NCBI RefSeq assembly: GCF_000711965.1 | Contig: NZ_JONS01000002.1 | Location: 1-64,000, forward strand | Source of the DNA: Actinomyces israelii DSM 43320 | Lineage (GTDB): Bacteria; Actinomycetota; Actinomycetes; Actinomycetales; Actinomycetaceae | DNA length: 64,000 bases | Direction: 5' to 3' | Shown: in pieces, positions 1 through 11,334 of the stretch | How positions within the stretch are numbered: the stretch's first letter is position 1 | How the letters are laid out: each line of letters begins with the position of its first letter | Translations under genes and position numbers: made by a program | Notes under the pieces: generated by a model | Told to the model about the DNA's origin: nothing | Seen by the model: only the letters and a program-made list of their open reading frames with translations | Database searches by the model: none

Positions 1-8
1 GCGGTCAT
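1..8 (-). CDS. Start of a gene running off the left edge, probable response regulator
   Basis: An ATG on the minus strand at position 8 overlaps the stop of the upstream sensor kinase as ATGA, so the two are translationally coupled. Only the first codons (M-T-) are in the window. NarL-type histidine kinases are usually followed by a LuxR-type response regulator, and that is the inferred identity; nothing in the visible bases proves it. Confidence 0.35.
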
Positions 9-1183
9 GGTGTGTCTCCGGGGTTGAGGGGCAGGGTCAGGGCGAGGACCCACTGGTGGCCCGTATCAGTATGCGTCAGACGCCCGCCCAGCAAAGAGGC
101 CCGCTCCTGCATGCCCAGCAGACCGTAACCGGAGGACACGACGGCATCGTCGGGCCGACGCCCATCAGCAACCGGATTGACCACAAGCAGACCGACCTCG
201 CCGTCAGCGACCTCAATACGAATAGTGCACCGCGCATCGGCGGCGGCGTACTTGACCATATTGGCCACCGACTCCTCCAGACAACGAACAAGAGTCGTGG
301 CGACCACCGACGGCAGATCCTCAAGATCACCATCGCACGTCACCGAGGCCCTCAGCCCGGCCCCCTCCAGCGCACGACGAGCACCAGCAAAAGCCTCAGC
401 CGCACTCAAGGAGGACAACGGCACAAGATCCGCCACCTCACGACCCTCCTGACGCAGCACACGCAGCATCGCACGCAGATCCCGCACGGACGAGCACCCC
501 GCCGCAATGATCTCATCAAGAGCCTGCGCGACCCGCTCGTCGGGCGGCCCGAGGGCCCGAGCCTGCCGAGCCCACAGAACGATCTGGGTATTGGTACGGG
601 CAAGGGTGTCGTGAAGCTCACGAGCGATAAGAGCGCGCTGAGCGCGCAGAGCCTCAGCACCAGCCGCCTCAGCGCGCCTCACCCGCTCACGGGACCGCCG
701 CAGCGCCAGACCCGAGCTCAAGCCCGCTCCGAGCAGAATAAAACTGAAGGCCTGGGCGTCCTCGACGACGTGACCGCGCATGACCGCAATGAGCTCTCCG
801 GCGGGGAAGCACATTGCGAGCAGCACCGACTGCTGGCTGCGCCCCTCGACGACGAGGAGCGGAAAAACGAGGAGAGCGGTAAGCAAAGTCGCAGTAATAT
901 AGCCGGCGGCCAAGAACTGCAGAACCCCCAGCGAGAGCAACCCGGTGACCGTCCAGGGGAAGCGGTCGACGAGCAGCACAGACACACACGACACCGCGGA
1001 GGCCGCGGTGGGAAGGTCTGCGCCGTTAACGGCCAGGTCAGCGCAGGCAGCGGCCAAGATCAGACCCGCCATCGCCCAGCGGAGCACCCGCTGGACCGCC
1101 GAGGCGTCTGGCGCGCAGAGGAGGACGCGCCACCAGTCGCGTCGGGTCCGCGCAGCACAAGACACAGGGATCACCACTGGCAT
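5..1183 (-). CDS. NarL-family sensor histidine kinase (HisKA_3)
   Basis: A 392-residue membrane sensor kinase. The N-terminal 160 residues hold about five or six hydrophobic segments. These are followed by a basic, coiled-coil-like stretch and the HisKA_3 dimerisation box ARELHD, with the phospho-acceptor His near residue 191. The C-terminal ATPase domain has an N-box (EESVANMVKYA) and a glycine box (GYGLLGMQERASLLGG). No recognisable extracellular sensor domain is visible, so the signal is probably sensed within the membrane. Its stop overlaps the ATG of the next gene, which is likely its response regulator. No strong Shine-Dalgarno precedes the chosen ATG; an internal ATG near residue 38 is an alternative. 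Confidence 0.85.
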   Translation of the reverse strand: MPVVIPVSCAARTRRDWWRVLLCAPDASAVQRVLRWAMAGLILAAACADLAVNGADLPTAASAVSCVSVLLVDRFPWTVTGLLSLGVLQFLAAGYITATLLTALLVFPLLVVEGRSQQSVLLAMCFPAGELIAVMRGHVVEDAQAFSFILLGAGLSSGLALRRSRERVRRAEAAGAEALRAQRALIARELHDTLARTNTQIVLWARQARALGPPDERVAQALDEIIAAGCSSVRDLRAMLRVLRQEGREVADLVPLSSLSAAEAFAGARRALEGAGLRASVTCDGDLEDLPSVVATTLVRCLEESVANMVKYAAADARCTIRIEVADGEVGLLVVNPVADGRRPDDAVVSSGYGLLGMQERASLLGGRLTHTDTGHQWVLALTLPLNPGDTP

Positions 1184-1500
1184 GAGGCAAGCCTATGCCC
1201 AAGATCACTACAGGTCCATGGGCTCACCGGGGCTGGGGGACGGGCGAAGCGCACAATCACCGTCCTCTCCTACCAAAACAGGAGCAGTGACCAGCAAAAG
1301 GCAGGATCCGCCAACGCGGTGCTCGAACAGATGCTTGCCGTATCAGCAGCGAGCCGCGGCTCGCCGAGCCGCCCCGGGCAGCGGTCCGCGGGATCGATCG
1401 AACCACGCCGCACCCCGGCGCTCGGGTGCCGAGCCTCGATCAGGCCCCCGCGTCCACGGCCCCGTCCTCGACCACATCGAACTCGCTGGAAAGGAACACG

Positions 1501-2244
1501 ATGAGCTCCTTCAAGGCGCTGACCGCGTCTCTGGCGCGCGCCTCCTTGCGCGATCCCGCCACACTGCTCTTCTTCTTCATCTTCCTTCCGACCCTTCTCG
1601 TCGTGCTGGCGAACGCGGCGAGATGCTGTCCGGGAGCCGATGGACACGGGATCGTTAACTCCATCGGCCCCAACGTGATGGGCTTCGGTGTCGCCCTCAT
1701 CGGCATGTTCGCCGGGATGACGAACATGGCGGGGTGGCGGGAGAAGGATGCGATCCGGATCCTGCGGTGCGCCCCGATGAGCGTGCCGGCCATCCGCGCC
1801 TCCGCGCTGACGGTTGCGCTCCTCTTCTCCGTCATTCTGTCGGTCATCATCATGATGGTGGGGGTCGTTCCCGTTGTGGGGATGAGCCTGACCCCGTGGG
1901 CGCCGCTCGTCATGGTACCCGTCTTCCTGGGAACCCTTGTCTTCTACTCCTTAGGAGTTCTAGTCGGAGCAGTCGCGCCGACTGCTCCGGCCGGTTTCCC
2001 GGTCATGGTGGGAGTCACCACGACCATGAGTATCGCCTCAGGGGCAGTGGTCCCCGTCGAGGTGCTCCCGCAGTGGGTGCAGGCGCTGAGCGGCTTTACT
2101 CCGATGACCTACCTGTTGGAGGGCCTGCGGTGGCCGCTAACCGGCGTCAACAGCCCCGATGAGGCGCTGACCGGCTGGGCCGTGACGGCGGCGGTCGGTC
2201 TCGTCTTCTTCTGGGCCACTTCCGGGCTCATGCGCTGGAGGTGA
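1501..2244 (+). CDS. ABC-2 type transporter permease, no ATPase gene beside it
   Basis: A 247-residue integral membrane protein of the ABC-2 (DrrB/NodJ-like) permease family with about six hydrophobic segments. The first is FFFIFLPTLLVVL, and the C-terminal half ends in a helix finishing LMRWR. The ATG at 1501 is preceded by AAAGGA at good spacing. Such permeases work as dimers with a separate ATP-binding subunit. That gene normally lies directly upstream, but here the upstream 317 bases (1184-1500) hold no coding sequence I can support. The protein itself looks full length. The partner ATPase must be elsewhere or lost. Confidence 0.75.
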   Translation: MSSFKALTASLARASLRDPATLLFFFIFLPTLLVVLANAARCCPGADGHGIVNSIGPNVMGFGVALIGMFAGMTNMAGWREKDAIRILRCAPMSVPAIRASALTVALLFSVILSVIIMMVGVVPVVGMSLTPWAPLVMVPVFLGTLVFYSLGVLVGAVAPTAPAGFPVMVGVTTTMSIASGAVVPVEVLPQWVQALSGFTPMTYLLEGLRWPLTGVNSPDEALTGWAVTAAVGLVFFWATSGLMRWR

Positions 2245-2313
2245 GGAACAGCTCTCTCGCACAAACCCGCTCGCGCAGACCGGCCCCTGCATGCACGCGC
2301 TCCCCAGGCCGTC

Positions 2314-5300
2314 TCACACGAGGACCCAGCCGCGGGCGCGGGTCCGCTGCTCCCAGAAGTCCCGGTAGGGGCCCGGCGCGCCCACGAGCTCCTCGTGCCG
2401 GCCGCGCTGGACGACATGACCGCCGCCGTCGAGGACGACCACCTGGTCCGCCGCGGCGATCGTCTCCAGCTTGTGGGCGATGACGATGAGCGTCGAGGTG
2501 CGCCGCAGCTCCTCCATGGCGGCCACGATATTGGCCTCGTTCTCCGCGTCCAGGGCGCTGGTGGCCTCGTCGAGCAGGACGATCGGCGCGCGCTTGAGCA
2601 GGGCCCGGGCGATGGAGACGCGCTGGCGCTCCCCGCCGGACAGGGCGCGCCCGCCCTCCCCCACGCGGGTGTCCCACCCGTGCGGCAGGCGGTCGATGAT
2701 CTCGGTGACGCCGGCGAGGTCAGCGGCCCAGCGCACCTGCTCGTCGGTGGCCCTCGGGTCCCCGACGCGGATATTGGCGGCCAGGGTGTCGTCGAAGAGG
2801 TAGACGTCCTGGAAGACCATGGACAGCTGCTCCATGAGCTGGGCGGTCGGCATGTCGCGCACGTCGGTGCCGCCCACGCGCACGGCCCCGGAGCCGGCGT
2901 CCCAGAAGCGGGCGACCAGCCGGGCGATCGTCGTCTTGCCGCTGCCGGAGGGGCCCACGATCGCGCACATGCTGTGCGCGGGCACGCTCAGCGACACGCC
3001 GTCGAGCACTCTCTCGCCCGTCCGGTAGCCGAAGACGACGTCATCGAGCTCGACGGCCCCGGGCTCGGCCGGCTCGGAGCGGGCCTCCGGCTCGGCCATG
3101 AGCTCGGCGTCCATGACGGCGTCGAGATGGTTCATCATCTGCCGGCGCTCCTCCATGGCCATGACGGAGGCGCCGACGTTGTCGAGCATGGTGGTGAAGC
3201 GCAGGCACATGCCGATGGTGGCGACCGCGGGGAGCGGCCCCATGGAGCCGCCGACGGCGAGCGCGGCCGTCAGGACGATCATGGCGATGACAACGGCCTG
3301 GGTGAGCGCGCCGTTGACGATATTGCCCCCGGTCTCCCACCACAGGGCGCGCCTGGAGGCGCGGGCCCCGTCGTCGAAGGCGGCTCTCAGGCGCGAGTAG
3401 CTCGCGGTGGCTCGGCAGGCGCGCAGGGCGCCCTGGCAGCGGGCGACCTCGACCACGCGGACGGCGAGCTCGCGCTCGGCGGGCTCGGAGATCGACTTGC
3501 CGTGGTTCAGTAGGCGGCGCGAGCCGCGGATGAGCCCGGCGAACAGCGGGGCGGCGAGCGTGAGCAGGAGGCCCAGGCGCCAGTCCCACGCCCATGAGCC
3601 GACGCCGATGACCACGCAGGCCGCGATCGTGGAGGCGAGCGTGTACATGAAGTGGGCGGCGGACTCGCCCAGGGCCACCATCTCCTGGCTGACGGCCCGC
3701 GACAGGGTGCCGGCGGTCTCGGAGGTGAACCAGCGCAGGGGCAGGCGCGCGATCCGGTCGCCGATCGCGTGGTGGACGTCGTGCATGAAGCCGAGCGCCC
3801 CGGACATGCCCCGGCGCTGCCCCTGGAACTCCGTGACGCCGGCACCGATGACGCAGACGGCCAGGGCCACGAGCCAGCCGCGGAAGGACAGACCCCAGCA
3901 GGGCCCGCCGGTGGCCAGGGCGACGCAGGCGGGCAGCAGCGCCAGCAGGGCGAGGCCCGACACTGCGCCGTTGACGACCGCCAGGATGATGCAGGCCCTC
4001 GTCTGCCGCCACGAGGCCTCGGCCATGAGCCGGTGGAAGCGGGCCAGCAGGGAGCGCGGGGCCTCGCGGGGGGCCTGGGGCCCGGGTGCCGGGGGCTCGC
4101 CGGTGTCGTTCTGCGCGGAGCCCGGGCCGCCGGCAGCCTCAGCTGTCTCAGCGGTCTCGGCGGCCCCAGCGGAGTCCGCGGCGCCGCGCGCCTCGGCGGC
4201 ACCGGGCGCGCCACCGCTCGCGGCGGAGCCCGGGGCCTCCTCGGCCAGCTCGCCGGACTGGCGCAGCAGGGCGCGGTAGTGGGGCTCCTCCAGCAGGTCG
4301 GAGTGGGCGCCGACGGCGACCACGCGCCCGGCCTCCATGACGACGATGCGGTGGGCGCCGCGCACCGCGGCCGGGCGGTGGGCGATGACCAGGACCGTGC
4401 GGTCCCGCACCAGGGCGCTCAGCGCCTCCTGGATCTCGGCCTCGGACTCGGGGTCGGCCATGGCGGTGGCCTCGTCGAGGAGAAGGACGGGGGTGTCCAG
4501 CAGGATGGCGCGGGCGATGGCGATGCGCTGCTCCTGGCCGCCGGACAGGGCCGTGTCCCGGCCCAGGACGGTGTCGTAGCCAGCGGGCAGGGCCATGATC
4601 TCCTCGTCAATGCGGGCGACCCGGGCGGCGGCGCGCACCTGGTCCAGGTCGGCGTCGGGCCGTCCGAGCGCGATGTTCTCCCGGACCGTGGCGCCGAGGA
4701 GCTGGGCGTCCTGGAGGACGAAGGAGACGGTGGAGTAGAGGGTCTCCTCGTCCATGTCGCGCAGGTCCACCCCGCCGATGCGCACGGTGCCGGAGTCGGG
4801 GTCGGCGAAGCGGGCGATGAGGGTGGCCAGCGTCGACTTGCCCGAGCCGGAGGGGCCCAGGAGCGCCGTGACGGTGCCGGGCTCCAGGGCTAGGGAGACG
4901 TCGTCGACGGCGAGGGTGTCCCCGTAGGAGAAGGAGACGCAGTCGATCGCCACGCGCGCCCCCTCGGGGCGCCGGGGCTGGTCGGTGGCGGACAGGACGG
5001 GGGTGTCGAGGACCTCACACAGGCGCAGCGCGGCCGCGCCGGCCAGCTGGTAGGACCAGGAGATCGACGCGATGGTGATGAGCGCCCCGGGCAGGACCAG
5101 GGCGATGAGGGTCGTGGCCAGGACCTGGGGCAGGGTGACGACCCCCACGCCCATCAGCAGCGCCCCGCCGCCGAGGTTGACCAGGAGCAGGACGGGGATC
5201 GAGACCCATGAGAAGGACAGGCAGGTGATGGTCACCAGGGGCATGGCCCAGGCTCGGTAGAAGGCGGAGAACTCGTCGGAGGCGTTCAGGTAGGCGGCGT

Positions 5301-6027
5301 GGGCGCGCCCGACGCGCCCGAAGGCCTTGACCACGCCGATCCCGGAGACGAACTCGACCATGGTGGAGGACACGGCGGCCAGCTTGCGGTCCATCTCGAC
5401 GGTCTTCTCCTTCATGCCGCGCATGGACACGGAGTAGGTCAGCACGTACAGCACCACGGGCACCAGCGTCAGCAGGGCCAGGCGCCAGTCGATCCAGAAG
5501 GCGCAGGCGAGCAGTGCCAGCGGGGTGACGACGGCGTTGAGCTGCTCGACGGGCCCGTGGGCGATGACAGTGTGGACGGTGGTGGTGTCGTCCTGGACGG
5601 CCTTGCGGATGCGACCGGAGGTGGACTCGGTGAACCAGGACAGCGGGGCGCGGGAGATGCGCGCAACGATGTCGCGGCGCAGCCGGTCCCGCAGGGCGAG
5701 GTCGGCCACATGGGTGATGAGCAGCGCCACGAAGTACAGGAACAGGCGCGTGGAGTAGGCGCTCACGAGCATGATGACGACACCGCGCACCCGCTGCCCG
5801 TCCGGGGCGGCGCCGGCGTTGTAGGCGTCCAGGAGGACACCGCCGAGCCGGACCAGCGCGACATAGGGCGCCACGGCCAGGACCGCCGAGACCAGGACGA
5901 GAACCTGCCCCGCCCGCAGCCGGGCGCGCACGGGGGCGCCGAGGCGCCTGATGGCGGCCTGCCCCTCGCGGGAGCGCCTCTCGCGGGCGTCCCTGGTGTC
6001 GGCCTCCGGCGCCGCTTGCTTGCTCAT
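2314..6027 (-). CDS. Fused ABC exporter with two TMD-NBD halves (YbtPQ/IrtAB-like)
   Basis: A 1237-residue single-chain ABC exporter containing two complete half-transporters. Half one has a six-helix membrane domain, Walker A GPSGSGKST near residue 392, signature LSGGQEQRIAIARA near 494 and Walker B VLLLDEAT. A low-complexity Ala/Gly/Glu/Pro linker follows at about residues 600-660. Half two repeats the plan, with GPSGSGKTT near 1025 and LSGGERQRV near 1129. Walker B residues are present in both halves, so both sites may hydrolyse ATP. Related paired proteins handle siderophores, lipids or drugs; the substrate here is unknown. The ATG at 6027 has a GAGG ribosome site; an in-frame TTG at 6051 is less likely. 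It is divergent from a TetR gene. Confidence 0.88.
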   Translation of the reverse strand: MSKQAAPEADTRDARERRSREGQAAIRRLGAPVRARLRAGQVLVLVSAVLAVAPYVALVRLGGVLLDAYNAGAAPDGQRVRGVVIMLVSAYSTRLFLYFVALLITHVADLALRDRLRRDIVARISRAPLSWFTESTSGRIRKAVQDDTTTVHTVIAHGPVEQLNAVVTPLALLACAFWIDWRLALLTLVPVVLYVLTYSVSMRGMKEKTVEMDRKLAAVSSTMVEFVSGIGVVKAFGRVGRAHAAYLNASDEFSAFYRAWAMPLVTITCLSFSWVSIPVLLLVNLGGGALLMGVGVVTLPQVLATTLIALVLPGALITIASISWSYQLAGAAALRLCEVLDTPVLSATDQPRRPEGARVAIDCVSFSYGDTLAVDDVSLALEPGTVTALLGPSGSGKSTLATLIARFADPDSGTVRIGGVDLRDMDEETLYSTVSFVLQDAQLLGATVRENIALGRPDADLDQVRAAARVARIDEEIMALPAGYDTVLGRDTALSGGQEQRIAIARAILLDTPVLLLDEATAMADPESEAEIQEALSALVRDRTVLVIAHRPAAVRGAHRIVVMEAGRVVAVGAHSDLLEEPHYRALLRQSGELAEEAPGSAASGGAPGAAEARGAADSAGAAETAETAEAAGGPGSAQNDTGEPPAPGPQAPREAPRSLLARFHRLMAEASWRQTRACIILAVVNGAVSGLALLALLPACVALATGGPCWGLSFRGWLVALAVCVIGAGVTEFQGQRRGMSGALGFMHDVHHAIGDRIARLPLRWFTSETAGTLSRAVSQEMVALGESAAHFMYTLASTIAACVVIGVGSWAWDWRLGLLLTLAAPLFAGLIRGSRRLLNHGKSISEPAERELAVRVVEVARCQGALRACRATASYSRLRAAFDDGARASRRALWWETGGNIVNGALTQAVVIAMIVLTAALAVGGSMGPLPAVATIGMCLRFTTMLDNVGASVMAMEERRQMMNHLDAVMDAELMAEPEARSEPAEPGAVELDDVVFGYRTGERVLDGVSLSVPAHSMCAIVGPSGSGKTTIARLVARFWDAGSGAVRVGGTDVRDMPTAQLMEQLSMVFQDVYLFDDTLAANIRVGDPRATDEQVRWAADLAGVTEIIDRLPHGWDTRVGEGGRALSGGERQRVSIARALLKRAPIVLLDEATSALDAENEANIVAAMEELRRTSTLIVIAHKLETIAAADQVVVLDGGGHVVQRGRHEELVGAPGPYRDFWEQRTRARGWVLV

Positions 6028-6058
6028 CGAGTGCCTCGATCCAATGGTCAACCTAATA

Positions 6059-6073
6059 CTGAAGTACTTTCAG
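6059..6073. promoter_or_regulatory. Palindrome in the ABC exporter/TetR divergent promoter region
   Basis: CTGAA-GTACT-TTCAG is a 15-bp inverted repeat with a 5-nt centre. It sits 32 bp upstream of the exporter ATG and about 75 bp upstream of the divergent TetR ATG. Size, symmetry and position fit a TetR-family operator; this is inference from context. Confidence 0.45.
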
Positions 6074-6147
6074 ACCTGACGAAGGGCGACCTTACTCCCA
6101 GCGCCGTCCTGCGGGCAACCGCCGTCACCACCCACTACGGTGACCCC

Positions 6148-6924
6148 ATGACACGACTGGGGAAGCCCACCGGACCGAAGCCCGGATTCTCACGCGCGGA
6201 CGTGGTCGAGGCTGCCCTCGCCCTCGGGGTGGCCGACTTCACCCTGACCGCGGTGGCCGGCCGCCTGGGGGTGGCGGTCTCCGGGCTGTACCGCACGATC
6301 GCCTCGCGCGAGGACCTTCTGGCGGCCTGCCTGGAGCAGATCGCGGCTCGGGCCGACTTCGCCCACCAGGGCACCACCTGGCAGGACGAGGTACGCGCCA
6401 GCGCCGAAAGCATGTGGGAGCTGCTCGAACAGCACCCGGGACTGGCCGGCGTCCTCATAGGCGTGCCCTGGGCCCACCAGCTCTTCGCCGGCCCCTTCGC
6501 CGAGGCCCACCAGACCCTGGTCGACCGCGGCCTGGACCCCGAGGACGCCGGCATCGTCCTCGACTTCGTGGGCGACACCGTCATCACCATGCACGCGCAG
6601 ATCGAGGTCATGCGCTCCCCCGCCGACCAGACCGTATTCCCGTCTCCACCCGGGGCGGCGGACGGGGCGGACGGCAAGGCCCCCAAGACCCTGGAGGATC
6701 GGAAGACCCGCCCGACGGGACTGGAGGAGGCGAGCCGTTTCGCCGCCGCCTCCGGCCGCTCCCGCACCATACCCGCAGTGCTGCCCCCCAATGAGAGCTG
6801 GATCGAACGGGGCGGGCTGGACCGGAAGATCGAGATCATTATCCGCGGCGTTGAGGCCTCCATCCCGGGCCTGGAGGAGCCGAGCAGCGCCCGCGGCAGC
6901 CGGCGAGTGCTCAGTAGTGGGTGA
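6148..6924 (+). CDS. TetR-family transcriptional regulator
   Basis: A 258-residue regulator with an N-terminal TetR helix-turn-helix at about residues 12-60 (SRADVVEAAL ... VAVSGLYRTIASREDLL). The remainder is a helical ligand-binding and dimerisation domain that I cannot assign to a specific subfamily. It is transcribed away from the fused ABC exporter, which it probably controls through the palindrome at 6059-6073. The ATG at 6148 was chosen because the domain begins directly after it. Its 3' end overlaps the convergent L,D-transpeptidase gene by 14 bases. Confidence 0.85.
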   Translation: MTRLGKPTGPKPGFSRADVVEAALALGVADFTLTAVAGRLGVAVSGLYRTIASREDLLAACLEQIAARADFAHQGTTWQDEVRASAESMWELLEQHPGLAGVLIGVPWAHQLFAGPFAEAHQTLVDRGLDPEDAGIVLDFVGDTVITMHAQIEVMRSPADQTVFPSPPGAADGADGKAPKTLEDRKTRPTGLEEASRFAAASGRSRTIPAVLPPNESWIERGGLDRKIEIIIRGVEASIPGLEEPSSARGSRRVLSSG

Positions 6925-8422
6925 CCACCGTGGTCCCGACGTCGATCCAGTCGTAGATCCAGTGCGCGTCCTCCACGGGGATGTTGACGCAGCCGTGCGA
7001 GGACTCGTCGGTGCCGATGCCGAACTCGCCGGCCCACGGCGCGCCGTGCAGGGCGTAGTCCTTGTGCCAGTATGCGATCCAGGGGACGTCCTTCTCGCAG
7101 TAGGGCCACTCAGGGGTGCAGCCCATGTCCTGCTTCTCGCGCTTGAGGTAGACGCGGTACGTGCCGGTGATGGTCTCGTGCCCGACGCCGCCGTGGTTGA
7201 TGAGGATCGGCCCGTGGACCTGCGTGGTCCCCTCATAGGCCGTCAGGGTGGAGTCGGTCAGGTTCACATCGACCCACTTCTCGCCTGGGGCCGCCTGGTA
7301 GGCGAAGCGCTCGGGGCCGGCCGGCACCACCCGCTGCTCCGTGCTCGCGGGGTCCTCCTCGACCGTCAGCGAGCCGGAGTAGGCCGTCCCCGCCTCCAGC
7401 GCCTCCACAATGGCGCTGGTCGCGGCATCACGGTCGGTGACGATCCTTCCGGGCTTGGGAGGGCGGGCCGGCTCCAGAACGGTGCCGGCGTCGTCGACAT
7501 TGTCAATGCCGTTGATCGGCGCCCGCTCGGCCGAGGCGGCGACCCCGTCGACCCACTCCGCGACCCTCTCCCGCGACAGGCCCGGCTCCAGCCGCCCGGC
7601 CGCCGCGGAGGACTTCACCCAGGAGGCGCGCACGGAGACCTCGGCGCTCGCCGTCGTCTTGTCGGCGCTCAGGGCGACCTGCGGAGCGATGAGCCTGTTC
7701 GCGGCCTCGGCGGCGGCCTCGGCGTCCGCCAGGGACACCGCGGGGTCCATGTCCTCGGCGGGCAGGTCGATCGCCTGGTCGCTCAGGCTGGTGGCGGCCG
7801 CCTCCAGGGCGCCGGTGAGCGCGCCGCGATCCACTCCGCGCCCCGGAGCACCGGCGACCGCCTCGAAGGCGGAGCCGTCCTCCGTCAGGCGCATGGAGGC
7901 GTCGACCGGGGCGCCGCCGGTCTGGGAGTCGATGCGGCGCCCCAGCTCCTCGACGGCGTCCCGGTCGACGGCGGTTCGCACCGGGACCGAGCGGCCTCTC
8001 ACCAGCGACAGGGCACTGCCCCTCCAGGTCCCCGAGCCCGCCATGGCGGCGTCGGCGGTCGCGGCCGCGTCGATGACCCCTCCGGCCTCAGCCAGGGAGA
8101 CGCTGGTCGTATGGCCCTCGCTGACAACGGTGAGCGTCACGGCGAGTGCCTTGTCGCTCAGAAGGTCGACGACCTGGTCTCGGCTCATCCCCCCGACCTC
8201 GTGCCCGGCCACGGTGACGCCGCCCAGCACCGTGTCGCGCTGGGCGTGGACCTGCGCGACCCACGCCCCCACGGCCGCCAGCGCAATGATCACCAGCCCG
8301 GACGCCAGAAGCACCGGCCGGCGCCATCTGCTCCGCGCCGCTCGCCTCTTGTGTCGGGCTCTGTGCCGGGGCCCGCGCCGGAACGGGCGGGCGGACCCGC
8401 CATCAGCGCCACGCGTACTCAT
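6911..8422 (-). CDS. L,D-transpeptidase (YkuD) with peptidoglycan-binding domains
   Basis: A 503-residue membrane-anchored cell-wall enzyme. A basic cytoplasmic tail of about 35 residues precedes one membrane segment (LLASGLVIIALAAVGAWVA). A long extracytoplasmic region follows with two VanW/PG_binding_4-like repeats, the first containing TVAGHEVGGMSRDQV. The C-terminal YkuD domain carries the HG...SSHGCVN motif with the catalytic Cys near residue 476. Such enzymes make 3-3 cross-links in peptidoglycan or attach proteins to it. An extra Cys pair (MGCTPEWPYCEK) inside the catalytic domain could form a disulfide. The gene stands alone and converges on the TetR gene. Confidence 0.88.
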   Translation of the reverse strand: MSTRGADGGSARPFRRGPRHRARHKRRAARSRWRRPVLLASGLVIIALAAVGAWVAQVHAQRDTVLGGVTVAGHEVGGMSRDQVVDLLSDKALAVTLTVVSEGHTTSVSLAEAGGVIDAAATADAAMAGSGTWRGSALSLVRGRSVPVRTAVDRDAVEELGRRIDSQTGGAPVDASMRLTEDGSAFEAVAGAPGRGVDRGALTGALEAAATSLSDQAIDLPAEDMDPAVSLADAEAAAEAANRLIAPQVALSADKTTASAEVSVRASWVKSSAAAGRLEPGLSRERVAEWVDGVAASAERAPINGIDNVDDAGTVLEPARPPKPGRIVTDRDAATSAIVEALEAGTAYSGSLTVEEDPASTEQRVVPAGPERFAYQAAPGEKWVDVNLTDSTLTAYEGTTQVHGPILINHGGVGHETITGTYRVYLKREKQDMGCTPEWPYCEKDVPWIAYWHKDYALHGAPWAGEFGIGTDESSHGCVNIPVEDAHWIYDWIDVGTTVVTHY

Positions 8423-8520
8423 CAGACCTCCGGCGCGTGATTGTATCGCAGCCCGCGTCCCCGGTCACGGCCGCCCGGAGCTCGCTGGCGCGGGGCCGCC
8501 CCTCCCGGCGGCAGACCCCC

Positions 8521-8535
8521 CGCGCCGGTGGCGCG
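8521..8535 (-). terminator. Short hairpin after sdhB
   Basis: CGCGCC-GGT-GGCGCG forms a 6-bp stem with a 3-nt loop, 17 bases past the sdhB stop on the minus strand. There is no U-tract, so its role as a terminator is tentative. Confidence 0.3.
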
Positions 8536-8551
8536 AGCCGGGGAGAATCGC

Positions 8552-9321
8552 TCAGGCGTGCGTCTTCTGCCCCTTCCACAGGGCGTGGCCCAGGTCGCGG
8601 TTGAGCCGGGTGATGACCTCCAGCGGCACCGACTTGGGGCACACCGCGGCGCACTCGCCGATGTTCGTGCAGCCGCCGAAGCCCTCGGCGTCGTGCTGTC
8701 CCAGCATGCTGACCACGCGGGCGAGGCGCTCTGGCTGGCCCTGCGGCAGCAGGCCCAGGTGCGAGATCTTCGCGCCGGTGAACAGCATGGCCGAGGCGTT
8801 CGGGCAGGCCGCCACGCAGGCGCCGCAGCCGATGCAGGCGGCGGCCTCGAAGGCGGCGTCGGCCTTCTCCTTGCGCACGGGCACCGAGTGGGCCTCGGGG
8901 GCCGCCCCGGTGTTGACCGAGATGTAGCCGCCGGCCTGGACGATGCGGTCCAGGGCGGAGCGGTCGACGATGAGGTCCTTGAGGATCGGGAAGCCCGCCG
9001 AGCGCCAGGGCTCGATGGTGATGGTGTCGCCGTCCTTGAAGGAGGGGTCCTCGGCCAGGTGGCGCATGTGCAGCTGGCAGGTCGTCGAGCGGATCGGGCC
9101 GTGGGCCTGGCCGTTGATAACCACGCCGCACTGGCCGCAGATGCCCTCGCGGCAGTCCGAGTCGAAGGCGACCGGCTCCCTGCCCTCGGCGAAGAGCTGC
9201 TCGTTGAGCAGGTCCAGGACCTCCAGGAAGCTCATGTGCTCCTCGATGCCGGACATCGGGTACTCCTCGAAGTGCCCCTCGGAGCTCTGGTTCTGCTGCC
9301 GCCAGATCTTAAGCTTGATGT

Positions 9322-9325
<4 letters not shown>
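8552..9325 (-). CDS. sdhB: Succinate dehydrogenase/fumarate reductase iron-sulfur subunit
   Basis: A 257-residue electron-transfer subunit linking the flavoprotein to the membrane cytochrome b. The plant-type [2Fe-2S] site is [10 protein letters not shown] plus a downstream Cys (STTC). The [4Fe-4S] site is [12 protein letters not shown], and the [3Fe-4S]-type site is [13 protein letters not shown]. The GTG start overlaps the sdhA stop as GTGA, so translation is coupled; the family N-terminus (NIKLKIWRQ) begins directly there. It ends the sdhC-sdhA-sdhB operon. Confidence 0.95.
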
Positions 9326-11322
<1,997 letters not shown>

Positions 11323-11334
11323 GGTCGTTCGCTC

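Noticed and set aside
56-1504. A long plus-strand frame opposite the sensor kinase, ending in an ATGA overlap with the permease
   Set aside because: The overlap looks tempting as a missing ABC ATPase, but the translation has no Walker A, signature or Walker B and is antisense to a clear kinase gene.
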